This document shows positions 8,101 to 16,680 of a stretch of 64,000 nucleotides of DNA, piece after piece. This stretch comes from Candidatus Magasanikiibacteriota bacterium (GTDB taxonomy: Bacteria > Patescibacteria > ABY1 > Magasanikbacterales > 2-02-FULL-50-9b). The DNA lies in NCBI GenBank assembly GCA_903893485.1, contig CAITMK010000008.1, positions 1 through 64,000 on the forward strand, written 5' to 3'. A program made the position numbers and the translations under genes. Position 1 is the first letter of the stretch. Each line of letters starts with the position of its first letter. The notes beneath the pieces were generated by a model that searched no databases, was not told the DNA's origin, and saw nothing but the letters and a program-made list of their open reading frames with translations.

Positions 8101-8535
8101 TTATTTTTTTAATAATTCAAAATAAGGCAGTTTATCTAAATTTATATAATCAAACATCCAATAATTTGCACGCTGAGCAGTATCCGATAATTTACGCTTT
8201 TTTAAATGTGTCTTCGGAACAAATGGATAAAAACGAATTTCTTGATGATCTCCTCCTTCATCTTTCCATTTAAAGTTTGCAATAAGTGACGGCGTTATAA
8301 ATCCTGATTTTAAAACCTTATCAACGATATCCCAACCAGCACCAAAAATGATAGGTTTCGGTTTGCATTTATTTGTTTTCACTTGTGCTCGAAATATACA
8401 ACGCATACATTGTACATCATATAATGGATTATTTTGCGGCAATGTCATAAGCTTATTGCTGCAATTAGGACATAAAATAAGATTCACTATTTCAAGCTCG
8501 CCAGCCGTACCATTTTCTTTCTTAATAGAAGACAT
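8101..8535 (-). CDS. DpnI/Dam-replacing-like PD-(D/E)XK nuclease candidate
   Basis: 144 aa. Two Cys pairs (CPNC at 22-25, CMRC at 43-46) could hold a zinc. Around them PLYD (Asp40) and QVK (51-53) match the spacing of a PD-(D/E)XK core of the D...QxK kind. The arrangement 'P-YD-C-C-QVK' recalls the Dam-replacing/DpnI family, which cuts methylated GATC. No methyltransferase gene is adjacent, consistent with a methyl-directed enzyme. The AT-rich composition and lone position suggest acquisition by transfer. Assignment is by motif only; it may be another zinc-ribbon nuclease. Confidence 0.5.
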   Translation of the reverse strand: MSSIKKENGTAGELEIVNLILCPNCSNKLMTLPQNNPLYDVQCMRCIFRAQVKTNKCKPKPIIFGAGWDIVDKVLKSGFITPSLIANFKWKDEGGDHQEIRFYPFVPKTHLKKRKLSDTAQRANYWMFDYINLDKLPYFELLKK

Positions 8536-8545
8536 AGATACGTTT

Positions 8546-8574
8546 GTTATAATTCCTTACTAAATTTCTGTCAA
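8546..8574 (-). promoter_or_regulatory. Promoter of DpnI-like gene
   Basis: Lower strand TTGACA-N17-TATAAC. The start codon (8535) lies about 10 nt after the -10 box, so the leader is almost absent. The remaining gap to 8693 shows nothing else. Confidence 0.7.
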
Positions 8575-8693
8575 TACCATAACTGAACTCTGCGGCGTGC
8601 TTGTTTCATCTCTACGCAAAGAATACGTTAAGGTCAACAAAATCATTACCAAACTTGAGAACCTATAAATTTTTCCCTCACCAATTATTCTAT

Positions 8694-9101
8694 CTACACT
8701 TTCTTTTCCGGTTCCATCACTCCAAACATATTTCCTTCCGTATCTGTAAAATACCCAAGAGTACCAACGCCAGCCATAATCTGCTTTGGCATTTGCACCG
8801 CGCCACCTGCTGTTTCAATCGCCGCAGCTACACCATCAAAATCCGCAACTTCCATGGTGCACACAAATGCATTTGCTGATGCGCCAGCTGCTGGTGCGGG
8901 TGCGTTACGCTTCATCATACCGCCATCAATTCCCTTACCATCAACTTTCGTCATGATCATGGTGTATTCAAATGGCACACCCGGAGCTAATTCACCTTTC
9001 CAAACAGAAAATGTCCAACCGAATACATCACCATAAAATTTCTTTGCGCGTTCCAAATCGTCTACCATGATTTCAAAATGTGCCAACGGGGTTTTTGTCA
9101 T
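8694..9101 (-). CDS. VOC (glyoxalase/bleomycin-resistance fold) protein
   Basis: 135 aa, one typical paired beta-alpha-beta-beta-beta unit: HFEIMVDDLERAKKFYGDVFGWTF at the N-terminus, then VADFDGVAAAIETAGG and GTLGYFTDTEGNMFGVMEPE at the end. His8 and the late Glu are the usual metal ligands. The family covers dioxygenases, lyases and resistance proteins; the substrate is not predictable. Confidence 0.88.
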   Translation of the reverse strand: MTKTPLAHFEIMVDDLERAKKFYGDVFGWTFSVWKGELAPGVPFEYTMIMTKVDGKGIDGGMMKRNAPAPAAGASANAFVCTMEVADFDGVAAAIETAGGAVQMPKQIMAGVGTLGYFTDTEGNMFGVMEPEKKV

Positions 9102-9133
9102 ATTTTCTTTTTACACTATCACGTTTTTAGAAA

Positions 9134-9185
9134 TAAAAAAATCCCTCATCCAAACTCGCGCACAGCGAATTTCAAAATGGGGGAC
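9134..9185 (-). terminator. Intrinsic terminator
   Basis: Lower strand TCCCCCAT pairs with ATGAGGGA and is followed by seven T; ends the 548-aa gene. Confidence 0.7.
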
Positions 9186-9206
9186 GACCGCGCCGTTTGG
9201 CGCTGC

Positions 9207-10853
9207 CTAGAACACGAACTGGATCCGCACGTCGCCGAGCCAACCCGTTGCCGAACTCCAGCGGGCCATGATCGCAGACCTCAGGGAGCTCGAGAATGAG
9301 ATGAGCGTTCCCTGCATGCGCAGTAAGTGCTCGCCCGTTCCCGACGGCTGCCGCGCCCAATCGTAACCCGCGGAAAATTCGCCGTGAGCCATAATCGGCA
9401 CGACCACGTAATTGGACAATCCCAACGTCGTTTCGCCGTTCAAGCGCTGCACGACACCGGTAAAGTCAAAATACGCGCGCCACACCTCGCCGAGCCGCGC
9501 GTGCAAAAGCCAGCGCGTGCGCATGTCCGTGGCCGCTTGACGACTTGCATCGCCAACCACTTCCACCACCGAACGATTGCCCTGCCCAAACGGTTGCCAG
9601 CTGACGCCGAGCATGGTGTCGTTGAGTGCCATGCCGCGGCCGCCGTCTGCCAACTCGCTCACGCGCACGGTCACGCATCCCACGCGCGCAAACACTTCTG
9701 CGCCCGTGGCAAAAAACGTCGCGAGATTTCCCGCTGCCACCGGTCCGCCCTCGATTTGCTCGGACTGTGGAGCCGGAACCGTAAGCGCAACCGCTGTTGG
9801 AATCCGTCCCACGCGCGCACCGAACGAGCCGTCCTCAGGACCAAACGTCGCTGCAACCTGCCGAACCGGCACCTTTGACGAAATTGGATCCACCGCAACG
9901 TCCACGTTGGCGCCCGGCGCAACTGGCCCAACTGCTTGGAGCCAGCCGTGCGAAAGTTGCACGCCGCCATCGCTGGCCGCGCGCGCGTCCACAAAGCCAT
10001 GCACTTCGACGCCAGGTTGTTTGGCCGCCTCATCTGCATGCGCCGTGCGCACTGGCACAATGCTGGCCAGCACCACACTGCACAAAATCGCCGCGCAAGA
10101 TCCCGCGTACCGCAGCATCGAGTCGCCCTGCGGCAACAGTGCCAATCGCTCGCGAATCTCATCGCGCAGCGACGTAACTGGTGTCCACAGCGGAAACTCA
10201 CCGAGAAATGCGATTGGCCACAGAGCCGCACACACCACCAAGTCGCCCGTGTGCTCCAGCGCGTAGTCATGCATCCGGCGGCCCAATTGCCGCAGGCGAA
10301 TCCAAAACGCGATGATTGCAAACGGGATTGCGAGTTTGTACAGATACACAAACCAGCTCAGCCACGATGACATCGGATCACTTCCTATCATCCGATTCTC
10401 CGTCTCTGCGCGCGTGGGCCACATGGCCGCATGCAAATCAGCAGCCGACGCCGTCTTGATCCCCGCCGACTGAGCCACGTTATTTTCGCGCTCAATGCGC
10501 GCCTGGATCACGACTTCGGCGCTCCGCAGCGAACCCAAAGTCATCTGCTGCTCCGGGGAACTTCCCAAGGGCAACAAATTGACCAGGTACAACATCTTCG
10601 TCCGCGCAATCAAGATCTGCGCCGGAGTCATGGTGTTCACGTTGGCCGAAAGGTCCGTGGCAATCGCGGCAATCCGCTGCACCACATAACCATCTTCGGC
10701 ACGATGATCAAACACCACGTGGTGAGGACTTCCCACCACGTATTGAGGTGCAGCCCACACCGCCACAAATGTAGCGGCAAAAGCGCACAGTACCATTTTG
10801 ATCCAGAGCGGCACACGCTGCTTTGGCTCCCTTCTGTCTTCAAACCGGTGCAT
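9207..10853 (-). CDS. Large membrane/secreted protein with porin-like C-terminus
   Basis: 548 aa, not recognised. A membrane segment at about 17-37, an extracytoplasmic stretch, two or three hydrophobic segments near 165-185, 205-225 and 250-275 (the last ending ..VRTAHADEA like a signal cleavage site). From about 280 to the end it is a chain of amphipathic strands (LLHARLGEVWRAYFDFTGV, YVVVPIMAHGEFSAGYDWA) ending in ...DVRIQFVF. A strand-rich tail ending in Phe resembles outer-membrane barrels, odd for a CPR cell thought to lack an outer membrane. Strong GGAGG before ATG 10853. GC-rich class, own promoter and terminator. Confidence 0.6.
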   Translation of the reverse strand: MHRFEDRREPKQRVPLWIKMVLCAFAATFVAVWAAPQYVVGSPHHVVFDHRAEDGYVVQRIAAIATDLSANVNTMTPAQILIARTKMLYLVNLLPLGSSPEQQMTLGSLRSAEVVIQARIERENNVAQSAGIKTASAADLHAAMWPTRAETENRMIGSDPMSSWLSWFVYLYKLAIPFAIIAFWIRLRQLGRRMHDYALEHTGDLVVCAALWPIAFLGEFPLWTPVTSLRDEIRERLALLPQGDSMLRYAGSCAAILCSVVLASIVPVRTAHADEAAKQPGVEVHGFVDARAASDGGVQLSHGWLQAVGPVAPGANVDVAVDPISSKVPVRQVAATFGPEDGSFGARVGRIPTAVALTVPAPQSEQIEGGPVAAGNLATFFATGAEVFARVGCVTVRVSELADGGRGMALNDTMLGVSWQPFGQGNRSVVEVVGDASRQAATDMRTRWLLHARLGEVWRAYFDFTGVVQRLNGETTLGLSNYVVVPIMAHGEFSAGYDWARQPSGTGEHLLRMQGTLISFSSSLRSAIMARWSSATGWLGDVRIQFVF

Positions 10854-10890
10854 GACGCACCTCCTTCACCCCGATATTGCGGCTTGGCCG

Positions 10891-10919
10891 ATGGTAGCAC
10901 AAAAAACTCACTTAGTCAA
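10891..10919 (-). promoter_or_regulatory. Sigma70-type promoter with 5'-UTR hairpin
   Basis: Lower strand TTGACT-N17-TACCAT, then CGGC-CAA-GCCG hairpin, then GGAGG before ATG 10853. Confidence 0.78.
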
Positions 10920-10968
10920 CCATTCGAGCCAAAAATAAAATACCAACTAACGTTGAGACCTGATTCAA

Positions 10969-12351
10969 TTACAACCCTAATACTCGCATAAAAGCGGCAT
11001 GTAGCTTTTGATTTTCTTCGCCTTCTGTAATCGTATTTACAAATTGTCGAGCACCCAAAACGTCGGCATGGATCATATCCTCAATATCCTGAAAACGTTT
11101 TTTTAAAAATTCTGCTGAATAAGATCGCTGGGAGCCGTGAATCGTTTGGGCTGCATCCAGCGCATCAAATAATTCTTGTTTCGTTTGTACTTCACCAAAT
11201 ACCACAAGACGCGAGGCACCTTTTACATTTAATTCAGTAAGTTGCTCAATTGGTACCCGAGCTTTTTTTAATTCCCCATGCACAATCTTTTGTACCAAAA
11301 CTCTTTCATCTGCATCCACAGCTTCCATAATGCGCCAATTTATATTCGTACCGTGATGACCCGGCAACTGAATAGTTACAAAATCCCCTATTGCATATAC
11401 TGGTTCACGCTTTTTCTTTTCAACAACCACTACTGAAATATTATCACCGCCATTCAGTGGTTCCATCATCACAAATCTCTGTTCATCAAAGAGAATTCTA
11501 AATTGCGTAGATGCATTATTACGTGCGTATGCTAATTTAAAAATTTTTTCTTGTAATTCATTTCCATGAAATCTCGCTGCAAGCATTTCAATTTCATATT
11601 CAGATACAACATCCCATACCCCATCAGATGCTAACACAATTTGATCACCAGGCTGAGAGACAAAAGATTTTTTTTCGGGTGCACTATCCTTAGCACCAAA
11701 TGCTCCCGTAACTACATTATTAAATGGATGACTATAATATTCCCACGGCTTCACCAAGCCAAGTTCAATAAGCTGTTGCACTTTATTTTGCATGCGGGTC
11801 GTTCCATCTGGAAATTTTTTACCACCTCGAACAGTCATCGCCTTACTATCACCCGCAGAAAGAAGTGTTGCAGAATCACTATTCATTTCGAGCATAACAC
11901 CCGTTGCATACGATCCGGGTGCGTGCGACTGAATTGACTGAGTTACATTATCTGCATCAGCATCCAAATTAGGTGTAACCTGACGACCACCTTCCATAAA
12001 TAATGCGTTTGCAATCACACTAGCTGTTCGCCCATCCTCGCTACCACCGGCACCATCAATCACGCCAACACGTAACCGATTACCGTTTGTTTGAAGTAGG
12101 ATTGTATCCTCATTTACATCCTTGTACTTCGACCCAGGGCCACCAGCGCTGGTATATGCACTAACTACCGCCCCCGGCACTTCAACAGATTTCCATTCCA
12201 TTTCTGTGTGTGAACCGGACATCGTTGCTGAAGTGTATTCACCATACACCAACATATCTTCCTTGCGTGCATCGCGACGATGTGGTCGAGATTTTGAAAA
12301 AAAGTGCTCCACGTAGCTATTTAAAACTTCGAAATATTGTCGCTCGCTCAT
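10969..12351 (-). CDS. PP2C-family protein phosphatase with extra C-terminal domain
   Basis: 460 aa. The PP2C core spans roughly 60-315 with NEDT, GVIDGAGG, the LLSAGDSKA strand, VLASDGVWDVV and GDNISVVVV, which supply the metal-binding aspartates. About 145 further residues follow, beginning with a small beta module (YAIGDFVTIQLPG...), of unknown role. It would remove phosphate from Ser/Thr. It overlaps the stop of the upstream phosphotransferase gene by 4 nt (ATGA), so the two are co-translated and may act together. Confidence 0.88.
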   Translation of the reverse strand: MSERQYFEVLNSYVEHFFSKSRPHRRDARKEDMLVYGEYTSATMSGSHTEMEWKSVEVPGAVVSAYTSAGGPGSKYKDVNEDTILLQTNGNRLRVGVIDGAGGSEDGRTASVIANALFMEGGRQVTPNLDADADNVTQSIQSHAPGSYATGVMLEMNSDSATLLSAGDSKAMTVRGGKKFPDGTTRMQNKVQQLIELGLVKPWEYYSHPFNNVVTGAFGAKDSAPEKKSFVSQPGDQIVLASDGVWDVVSEYEIEMLAARFHGNELQEKIFKLAYARNNASTQFRILFDEQRFVMMEPLNGGDNISVVVVEKKKREPVYAIGDFVTIQLPGHHGTNINWRIMEAVDADERVLVQKIVHGELKKARVPIEQLTELNVKGASRLVVFGEVQTKQELFDALDAAQTIHGSQRSYSAEFLKKRFQDIEDMIHADVLGARQFVNTITEGEENQKLHAAFMRVLGL

Positions 12352-13322
12352 AGATTATTATTATACCATTGAATCCACATCGCGCGCGCCAAATCATCCC
12401 ACTCCAAGAAACGATCTACGCGTGTACTGCCTTTTAAATAATGTTCTTCCTCAACCCAAAAAGATTTGGTGCGATAAATTACAAATTCCAAAACCCCGGC
12501 ACGAAATTCTTCGTCGCTCATGGGCCGCACGGCGCGATATGCTGCCAAAAAATCCCACGCGCGCGCCCATTTTTCTGGCGCGGTACCATAATCAAAACAG
12601 GTAATCGTCATGGTGCGCACCACATCAAAAGCGGCGGGTTCAAATTGCGTTAGCTCAAAATCAAAGACTGCTTTTACCGCGCCCGCGTCATCAAAAAAAA
12701 CATTGCCTGCGTGCAAATCATAGTGCACTAAAATGTTTTGCAATAGTGGCGACGATGCAAATGGCCAATGCGCTAATAAGTCACGTTTGCTTTTTGCAAT
12801 GCGCAATGCCGCGCGATTAAATTCCGTTGGATTCGCTGCGCAATCTGCCTCAATAATTACAATCATTTTATCTGCATACGAAATTGCATCTGCAAAATTT
12901 ACACGCGCAAATTTTTTTTCAATGTGGCCCGGCACCGCAACCTCGCCCGCCAAATGTACGCGTGCTAACATTTGCGCAAGCGCGCGCAATTCCGCTGCGC
13001 TACAATGTTGATCTGGAAATGTGCGGCCCGTAATAAACGGAAACAACGCGTAAAATTTTCCGTCAAATTCCGTAAATGTTTCACCACGTGAATTAACGAT
13101 TGGCAACACCGCGGGAATCCCCGCGGCCGCAAAAAAGTTTTTACTTTTATGAATGTCGCTGACCCGTGCCGCATCAAGCGCGGAACGATATTGTTTCAAA
13201 AAAAATGTACCCTGCGCCGCAACAACTCTATAATTTTCACTCAAAAATCCGTGAGTAATTAACTCCACACTCGCCACTTCAATATTATACAGTGCAACAA
13301 TTGCCTGAATTCGATCTTTCAT
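12348..13322 (-). CDS. APH/homoserine-kinase-II-like phosphotransferase
   Basis: 324 aa, aminoglycoside-phosphotransferase fold. Visible motifs: FFLKQY (ATP lysine), VHYDLHAGNVFFDD (catalytic Asp and Asn) and VFDFELTQF (metal Asp). The opening 'VALYNIEVASVELITHGFLSENYRV' resembles ThrB-II/choline-kinase-like members. The substrate may be a small alcohol or a metabolite; drug resistance is not implied. First gene of an operon with the PP2C phosphatase. Confidence 0.87.
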   Translation of the reverse strand: MKDRIQAIVALYNIEVASVELITHGFLSENYRVVAAQGTFFLKQYRSALDAARVSDIHKSKNFFAAAGIPAVLPIVNSRGETFTEFDGKFYALFPFITGRTFPDQHCSAAELRALAQMLARVHLAGEVAVPGHIEKKFARVNFADAISYADKMIVIIEADCAANPTEFNRAALRIAKSKRDLLAHWPFASSPLLQNILVHYDLHAGNVFFDDAGAVKAVFDFELTQFEPAAFDVVRTMTITCFDYGTAPEKWARAWDFLAAYRAVRPMSDEEFRAGVLEFVIYRTKSFWVEEEHYLKGSTRVDRFLEWDDLARAMWIQWYNNNL

Positions 13323-13361
13323 TCCTTAATTTAGCCACAAAAAATGATATACTGCAAGCCT

Positions 13362-13547
13362 ATGGCCGCAATCTCACATGGGCTTGGGGCGATTCGCGCA
13401 TATTTTTTCCAAATTGGATCACACTTGTTTTACTTTATATTACTTGGTTTTTTTGGCGCCGTACTTCCAAACTTCACACAACAAAAAATCTTGACAAATA
13501 ATGCACGCTGTGATATCTTTTCAAGTCCATCATGCCAGCGCACATAG
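13362..13547 (+). CDS. Possible small membrane protein (weak)
   Basis: 61 codons from ATG 13362, which lies 10 nt after a TATACT box, like the short-leader genes of this window. A hydrophobic stretch around residues 15-40 (FFQIGSHLFYFILLGFFGAVLP) could span the membrane. It overlaps the promoter and leader of the next gene and has no Shine-Dalgarno, so it may be chance. Confidence 0.25.
   Translation: MAAISHGLGAIRAYFFQIGSHLFYFILLGFFGAVLPNFTQQKILTNNARCDIFSSPSCQRT
13491..13519 (+). promoter_or_regulatory. Sigma70-type promoter
   Basis: TTGACA-N17-TATCTT upstream of the 485-aa gene. Confidence 0.82.
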
Positions 13548-13571
13548 GGTGCAAAGGCAGTCCCGATGGAC
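13525..13571 (+). promoter_or_regulatory. Structured 5'-UTR element
   Basis: Nested stems GTCCATC/GATGGAC (13525-13531 with 13565-13571), TGCC/GGCA and GCAC/GTGC fill the leader between the promoter and the CGGAGG ribosome site. It is the most elaborate of the 5' hairpins in this gene class. Confidence 0.6.
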
Positions 13572-13582
13572 CGGAGGAACCC

Positions 13583-15040
13583 ATGAATGTCACTATTCAG
13601 TATTCAGGCGATCGCGCCAAAACACGGGGAGTCCATGCGCTCTTTGTGGAACTTTTGAAAAAAGCGGGGCTGCAATCGGCCGACGCAAAATTGACGGTCA
13701 CCGCAGGTGCCAAAGGTAGCTCTGAAAAACACGGTATCGCAGGCATCAGCATCGTTTCGCACGAAATCAAGACAACGCTCAAGCTCTGCTTCCAGCCGGA
13801 AGGACCCAGTAGCGCCCGCTACGGCTTTCTGAGCGTGAAAGGCGTCACGAAAAACGACCTGCAAGCGAAGCTTGAAGCGGCCATTGCGTTGGCCGGCGAA
13901 GGCACGCCACACAAAGCGCGCAAGCGGAAAACACCGGAAGCGGTGGTTGCCATCTTGATCGCTGAGTTCAACAAATCCGGTCGTGAGCATTGGGAAGCGG
14001 CGTTCGATCTGATCGAAGCGGCTGCCCAAGTCATGACGATCGTTGTCGGGCTGGGGCAATACCGCCACGAAGTTCGGCACGGCGATTTTCACGACTTGCT
14101 GGATGACGCGACGGAAGTGTGTAGCTTCTTTCAAGTGCTGCACAGCGTCGGGCTCGCCGACAACGTGGATTGCGGCGAGGGCGTGAACGGCGAAAAGCCC
14201 ATGCGCATCGATCTCGACTTCTACCATGAGGTGGCGGCCGAGTTTGCAAAGCGCAAGGCCGCCGATCAGCCGAAGCCCGATGACAATCCGGCACCGACTA
14301 ACACTGCACCGCCCGAGGAACCTACGCCTACGATCAGCTACGTTGCGTTCTTGTACAGGCTTTTCCAGGTTGAGCGGTTCCAGGACATGACCACTGCAGA
14401 AGTTTGGCGCGATCACGGCACGCAACTCGGCGCCGTAAACGGCACAAACGTCCGCAATCACTTCAAAAGTGGCGTCCAAAACGGCTTGTTGATACCGACC
14501 GGCGAAGAAAGGCAGATTCCTCCACAAAACAAGAACTGCACGGTTCGCAAGTTCAATCCGGCATCCGAAATGGTGCAAGGCTGGGCGCGCGAACTGGGCG
14601 TGGAGATTCCGAAGGTGGCTGTGTTGCCGCCCAAGGAAGAACTGCCGGCGCAGGACAAGCCCATCCGCGAGCGAATTGTTGTGCTGGAACTGAGAAAGGA
14701 ACGGCACTTGGCCGATGTCCATAACCTCGATGCCGAAGTGCAGAGCCTGACTCAGGCAATCCAGAACATCGAAGCCGCCAAGCAGGAGGCGCTGGCGGAA
14801 TTCGCACGGCAAACGACAGAGCGCGAAGAGATGATCCGCCTTCGCATGAGTTTGCGCGCGCCGCTGCTGGAAGAGATTCCGAAGCTGCAAACGCAGATCA
14901 GTGCGTTGCAAGCGCAGGACGAGTCGGCTATCTTCGCCGCCTTGGAGGAAACCGCTCGCCGCCTCGGCATCCCGGTTGACCAGCTTCTCGCCGCCGGCAT
15001 GAAACGCGTCGCCCCCGCCGCCCAAGTCCCCGCTGGCTAG
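13583..15040 (+). CDS. Hypothetical 485-aa protein with C-terminal coiled coil
   Basis: Start at 13583 chosen for GGAGG 6 nt upstream. Residues 1-110 look like a small alpha/beta domain. A helical region follows, then a Pro/Thr-rich linker near 235-260. Residues 265-330 (YVAFLYRLFQVERFQDMTTAEVWRDHG...NGLLIP) resemble a winged-helix unit. Residues 370-465 are a long Glu/Gln-rich coiled coil. This suggests a DNA- or membrane-associated structural protein, but no family is recognised. GC-rich class. Its terminator is a sequence relative of the one after purA. Confidence 0.68.
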   Translation: MNVTIQYSGDRAKTRGVHALFVELLKKAGLQSADAKLTVTAGAKGSSEKHGIAGISIVSHEIKTTLKLCFQPEGPSSARYGFLSVKGVTKNDLQAKLEAAIALAGEGTPHKARKRKTPEAVVAILIAEFNKSGREHWEAAFDLIEAAAQVMTIVVGLGQYRHEVRHGDFHDLLDDATEVCSFFQVLHSVGLADNVDCGEGVNGEKPMRIDLDFYHEVAAEFAKRKAADQPKPDDNPAPTNTAPPEEPTPTISYVAFLYRLFQVERFQDMTTAEVWRDHGTQLGAVNGTNVRNHFKSGVQNGLLIPTGEERQIPPQNKNCTVRKFNPASEMVQGWARELGVEIPKVAVLPPKEELPAQDKPIRERIVVLELRKERHLADVHNLDAEVQSLTQAIQNIEAAKQEALAEFARQTTEREEMIRLRMSLRAPLLEEIPKLQTQISALQAQDESAIFAALEETARRLGIPVDQLLAAGMKRVAPAAQVPAG

Positions 15041-15057
15041 CAACCGCCACCAGCAAA

Positions 15058-15115
15058 CGCACCGGAATTCAGAGACCGTACTTCATCTCTGGGTTCCGCG
15101 TGCGGTTTTTATTTT
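15058..15115 (+). terminator. Compound terminator, copy 1 of a related pair
   Basis: Outer stem CGCAC..GTGCG, inner GGAA/TTCC and CAGAGA/TCTCTG, then T-run. Its order of bases is closely similar to the terminator at 16562-16625. Confidence 0.85.
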
Positions 15116-15140
15116 TGCCAGACGATCGCCCTTCGCCATC

Positions 15141-15169
15141 TTGACATGAATGCTTGTCAGGCTTAAGCT
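15141..15169 (+). promoter_or_regulatory. Promoter of purA
   Basis: TTGACA-N17-TAAGCT. The leader has GACT-TATTTTG-AGTC just before CGGAGG and ATG 15214. Confidence 0.82.
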
Positions 15170-15213
15170 TATACGCGGCAACACGACTTATTTTGAGTCA
15201 CGGAGGTGAAGCC

Positions 15214-16539
15214 ATGCAACTTTCAAAACCAACAACATCTTTGCTCCCCCGCATCGAAAAAATGCTTACAGGCGACCGCACCATTGCAGTCGTTGGCGCG
15301 CAGTTTGGCGATGAGGGCAAGGGCAAAATCGTCGAATTGCTTGCGCTCTGGGCAGACATCATCGTTCGTTTCAACGGCGGCAACAACGCGGGCCACACCA
15401 TTTACGTGGACAACAAGCCCGAAGTTTTGCACCTACTGCCATGCGCCATCTTCCAACGTGGCAAAATCTGCGTCGTTGGACAAGGCGTGGTCGTTGATCT
15501 GGAAGTCCTGAAAAAGGAACTCGGCCTAGCAAAAGGCCGTGGATCGATCATCCGCATTGATCGGCGAGCACCGGTGATTCTCCCCATCTACAAGCAAATT
15601 GATGGTTTGCGTGAAGCGGCCAATTCGAAAAAGCTGGGAACAACCGGGCGCGGCATCGGGCCGGCCTATGAAGCGCACGCCAGTCGGTATGCGCTGCGCA
15701 TGGGTGATCTCACGAGCGCCTCCCGCATTCGCGAGGCGCTAAATCGTGGCGGCAACTATTATGCGCAATTGTGCGCGGCTGCCAAAAGTCTCGGTGGCAC
15801 GCCGCAAACAGAAGATGACCTGGTCAAAGAGCTTCTCGGTTATTCGCGTATGGTCAAAAATCTACTGTACGACACCGTGGAAATCGTGCGCAAAGCATTG
15901 GGTACCAAAAAAATCATGTTTGAGGGCGCGCAAGCCGCACTCCTAGACGTGAATCAAGGTACCACGCCGTTTGTGACATCCAGCTCATGCACCATCGCCG
16001 GTATTTACAGCACCTTTGGGCAGCTGCCCATTGATCGGGTGTTCGGCGTGGCCAAGGCTTATGTCACTCGCGTTGGCGAGGGCCCATTCCCCTCAAAAAT
16101 CGTGGGTGAAATGGCCCATGCCCTGCGCGAAGCTGGCAACGAGTACGGCTCCACCACCAAACGTCCGCGCGACGTCGGTTGGATGGACCTGTTTGCACTG
16201 CGCTATGCGGTACAGATGGGCGGCATCACGGACATCTGCCTCACCAAGGCGGACGTGTTGAATCTGTGGTCTCAGCTGCAAGTGTGCACCAAATACATGC
16301 ACGGCAAGAATGTGGCGAAAGAACATCGCCTCATGACCGCCGAGTATGTGAAAGAATGCACGCCAGTGTTCGAAGAAGTTGAAGGTTGGCACGGTGCAAA
16401 CCTCACCGGCATCAAACTCTTCGGGGATCTGCCGCCCGCGCTGCAACAGTACATCCGCGACATCGCTGCGTTCCTGGGTGTGCCAGTCAGTATGATCGGT
16501 ATTGGCCCGTGTCACGACGACATCATCTTCCACGGCTAG
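15214..16539 (+). CDS. purA: Adenylosuccinate synthetase
   Basis: 441 aa, normal length. Converts IMP, Asp and GTP to adenylosuccinate, the first committed step to AMP. Signature GDEGKGKIVE (GTP-binding loop) near residue 31, NGGNNAGHT near 56, and GTTGRGIGPAYE near 145 are all present; the QGTTPFVTSSS region carries IMP contacts. GGAGG lies 8 nt before ATG 15214; a longer frame to 15154 would start upstream of the promoter's -10 box. It is the one clear housekeeping gene with the GC-rich, own-promoter format. No other purine genes are nearby. Confidence 0.97.
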   Translation: MQLSKPTTSLLPRIEKMLTGDRTIAVVGAQFGDEGKGKIVELLALWADIIVRFNGGNNAGHTIYVDNKPEVLHLLPCAIFQRGKICVVGQGVVVDLEVLKKELGLAKGRGSIIRIDRRAPVILPIYKQIDGLREAANSKKLGTTGRGIGPAYEAHASRYALRMGDLTSASRIREALNRGGNYYAQLCAAAKSLGGTPQTEDDLVKELLGYSRMVKNLLYDTVEIVRKALGTKKIMFEGAQAALLDVNQGTTPFVTSSSCTIAGIYSTFGQLPIDRVFGVAKAYVTRVGEGPFPSKIVGEMAHALREAGNEYGSTTKRPRDVGWMDLFALRYAVQMGGITDICLTKADVLNLWSQLQVCTKYMHGKNVAKEHRLMTAEYVKECTPVFEEVEGWHGANLTGIKLFGDLPPALQQYIRDIAAFLGVPVSMIGIGPCHDDIIFHG

Positions 16540-16561
16540 GCCAACTGCCGCGTCCCAGCAA

Positions 16562-16625
16562 TCGCACCGGAATCCTCCAGACCGAACTCTCGTCTGTTGC
16601 AGGAATCCGCGTGCGATTTTTTATT
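16562..16625 (+). terminator. Compound terminator, copy 2 of a related pair
   Basis: Outer ATCGCAC/GTGCGAT stem, inner GGA/TCC and CAGAC/GTCTG stems, then T6. Related in sequence and fold to 15058-15115. Confidence 0.87.
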
Positions 16626-16680
16626 TACATCTTGTTATTTTTAAAAATTCGCGCTACTGTATATAAGCAATTTTGCGCAT

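Noticed and set aside
13604..15043. 479-codon open frame antisense to the 485-aa gene
   Set aside because: The sense frame has a promoter, GGAGG and a terminator. The antisense frame has none and arises from the GC-rich codon pattern.
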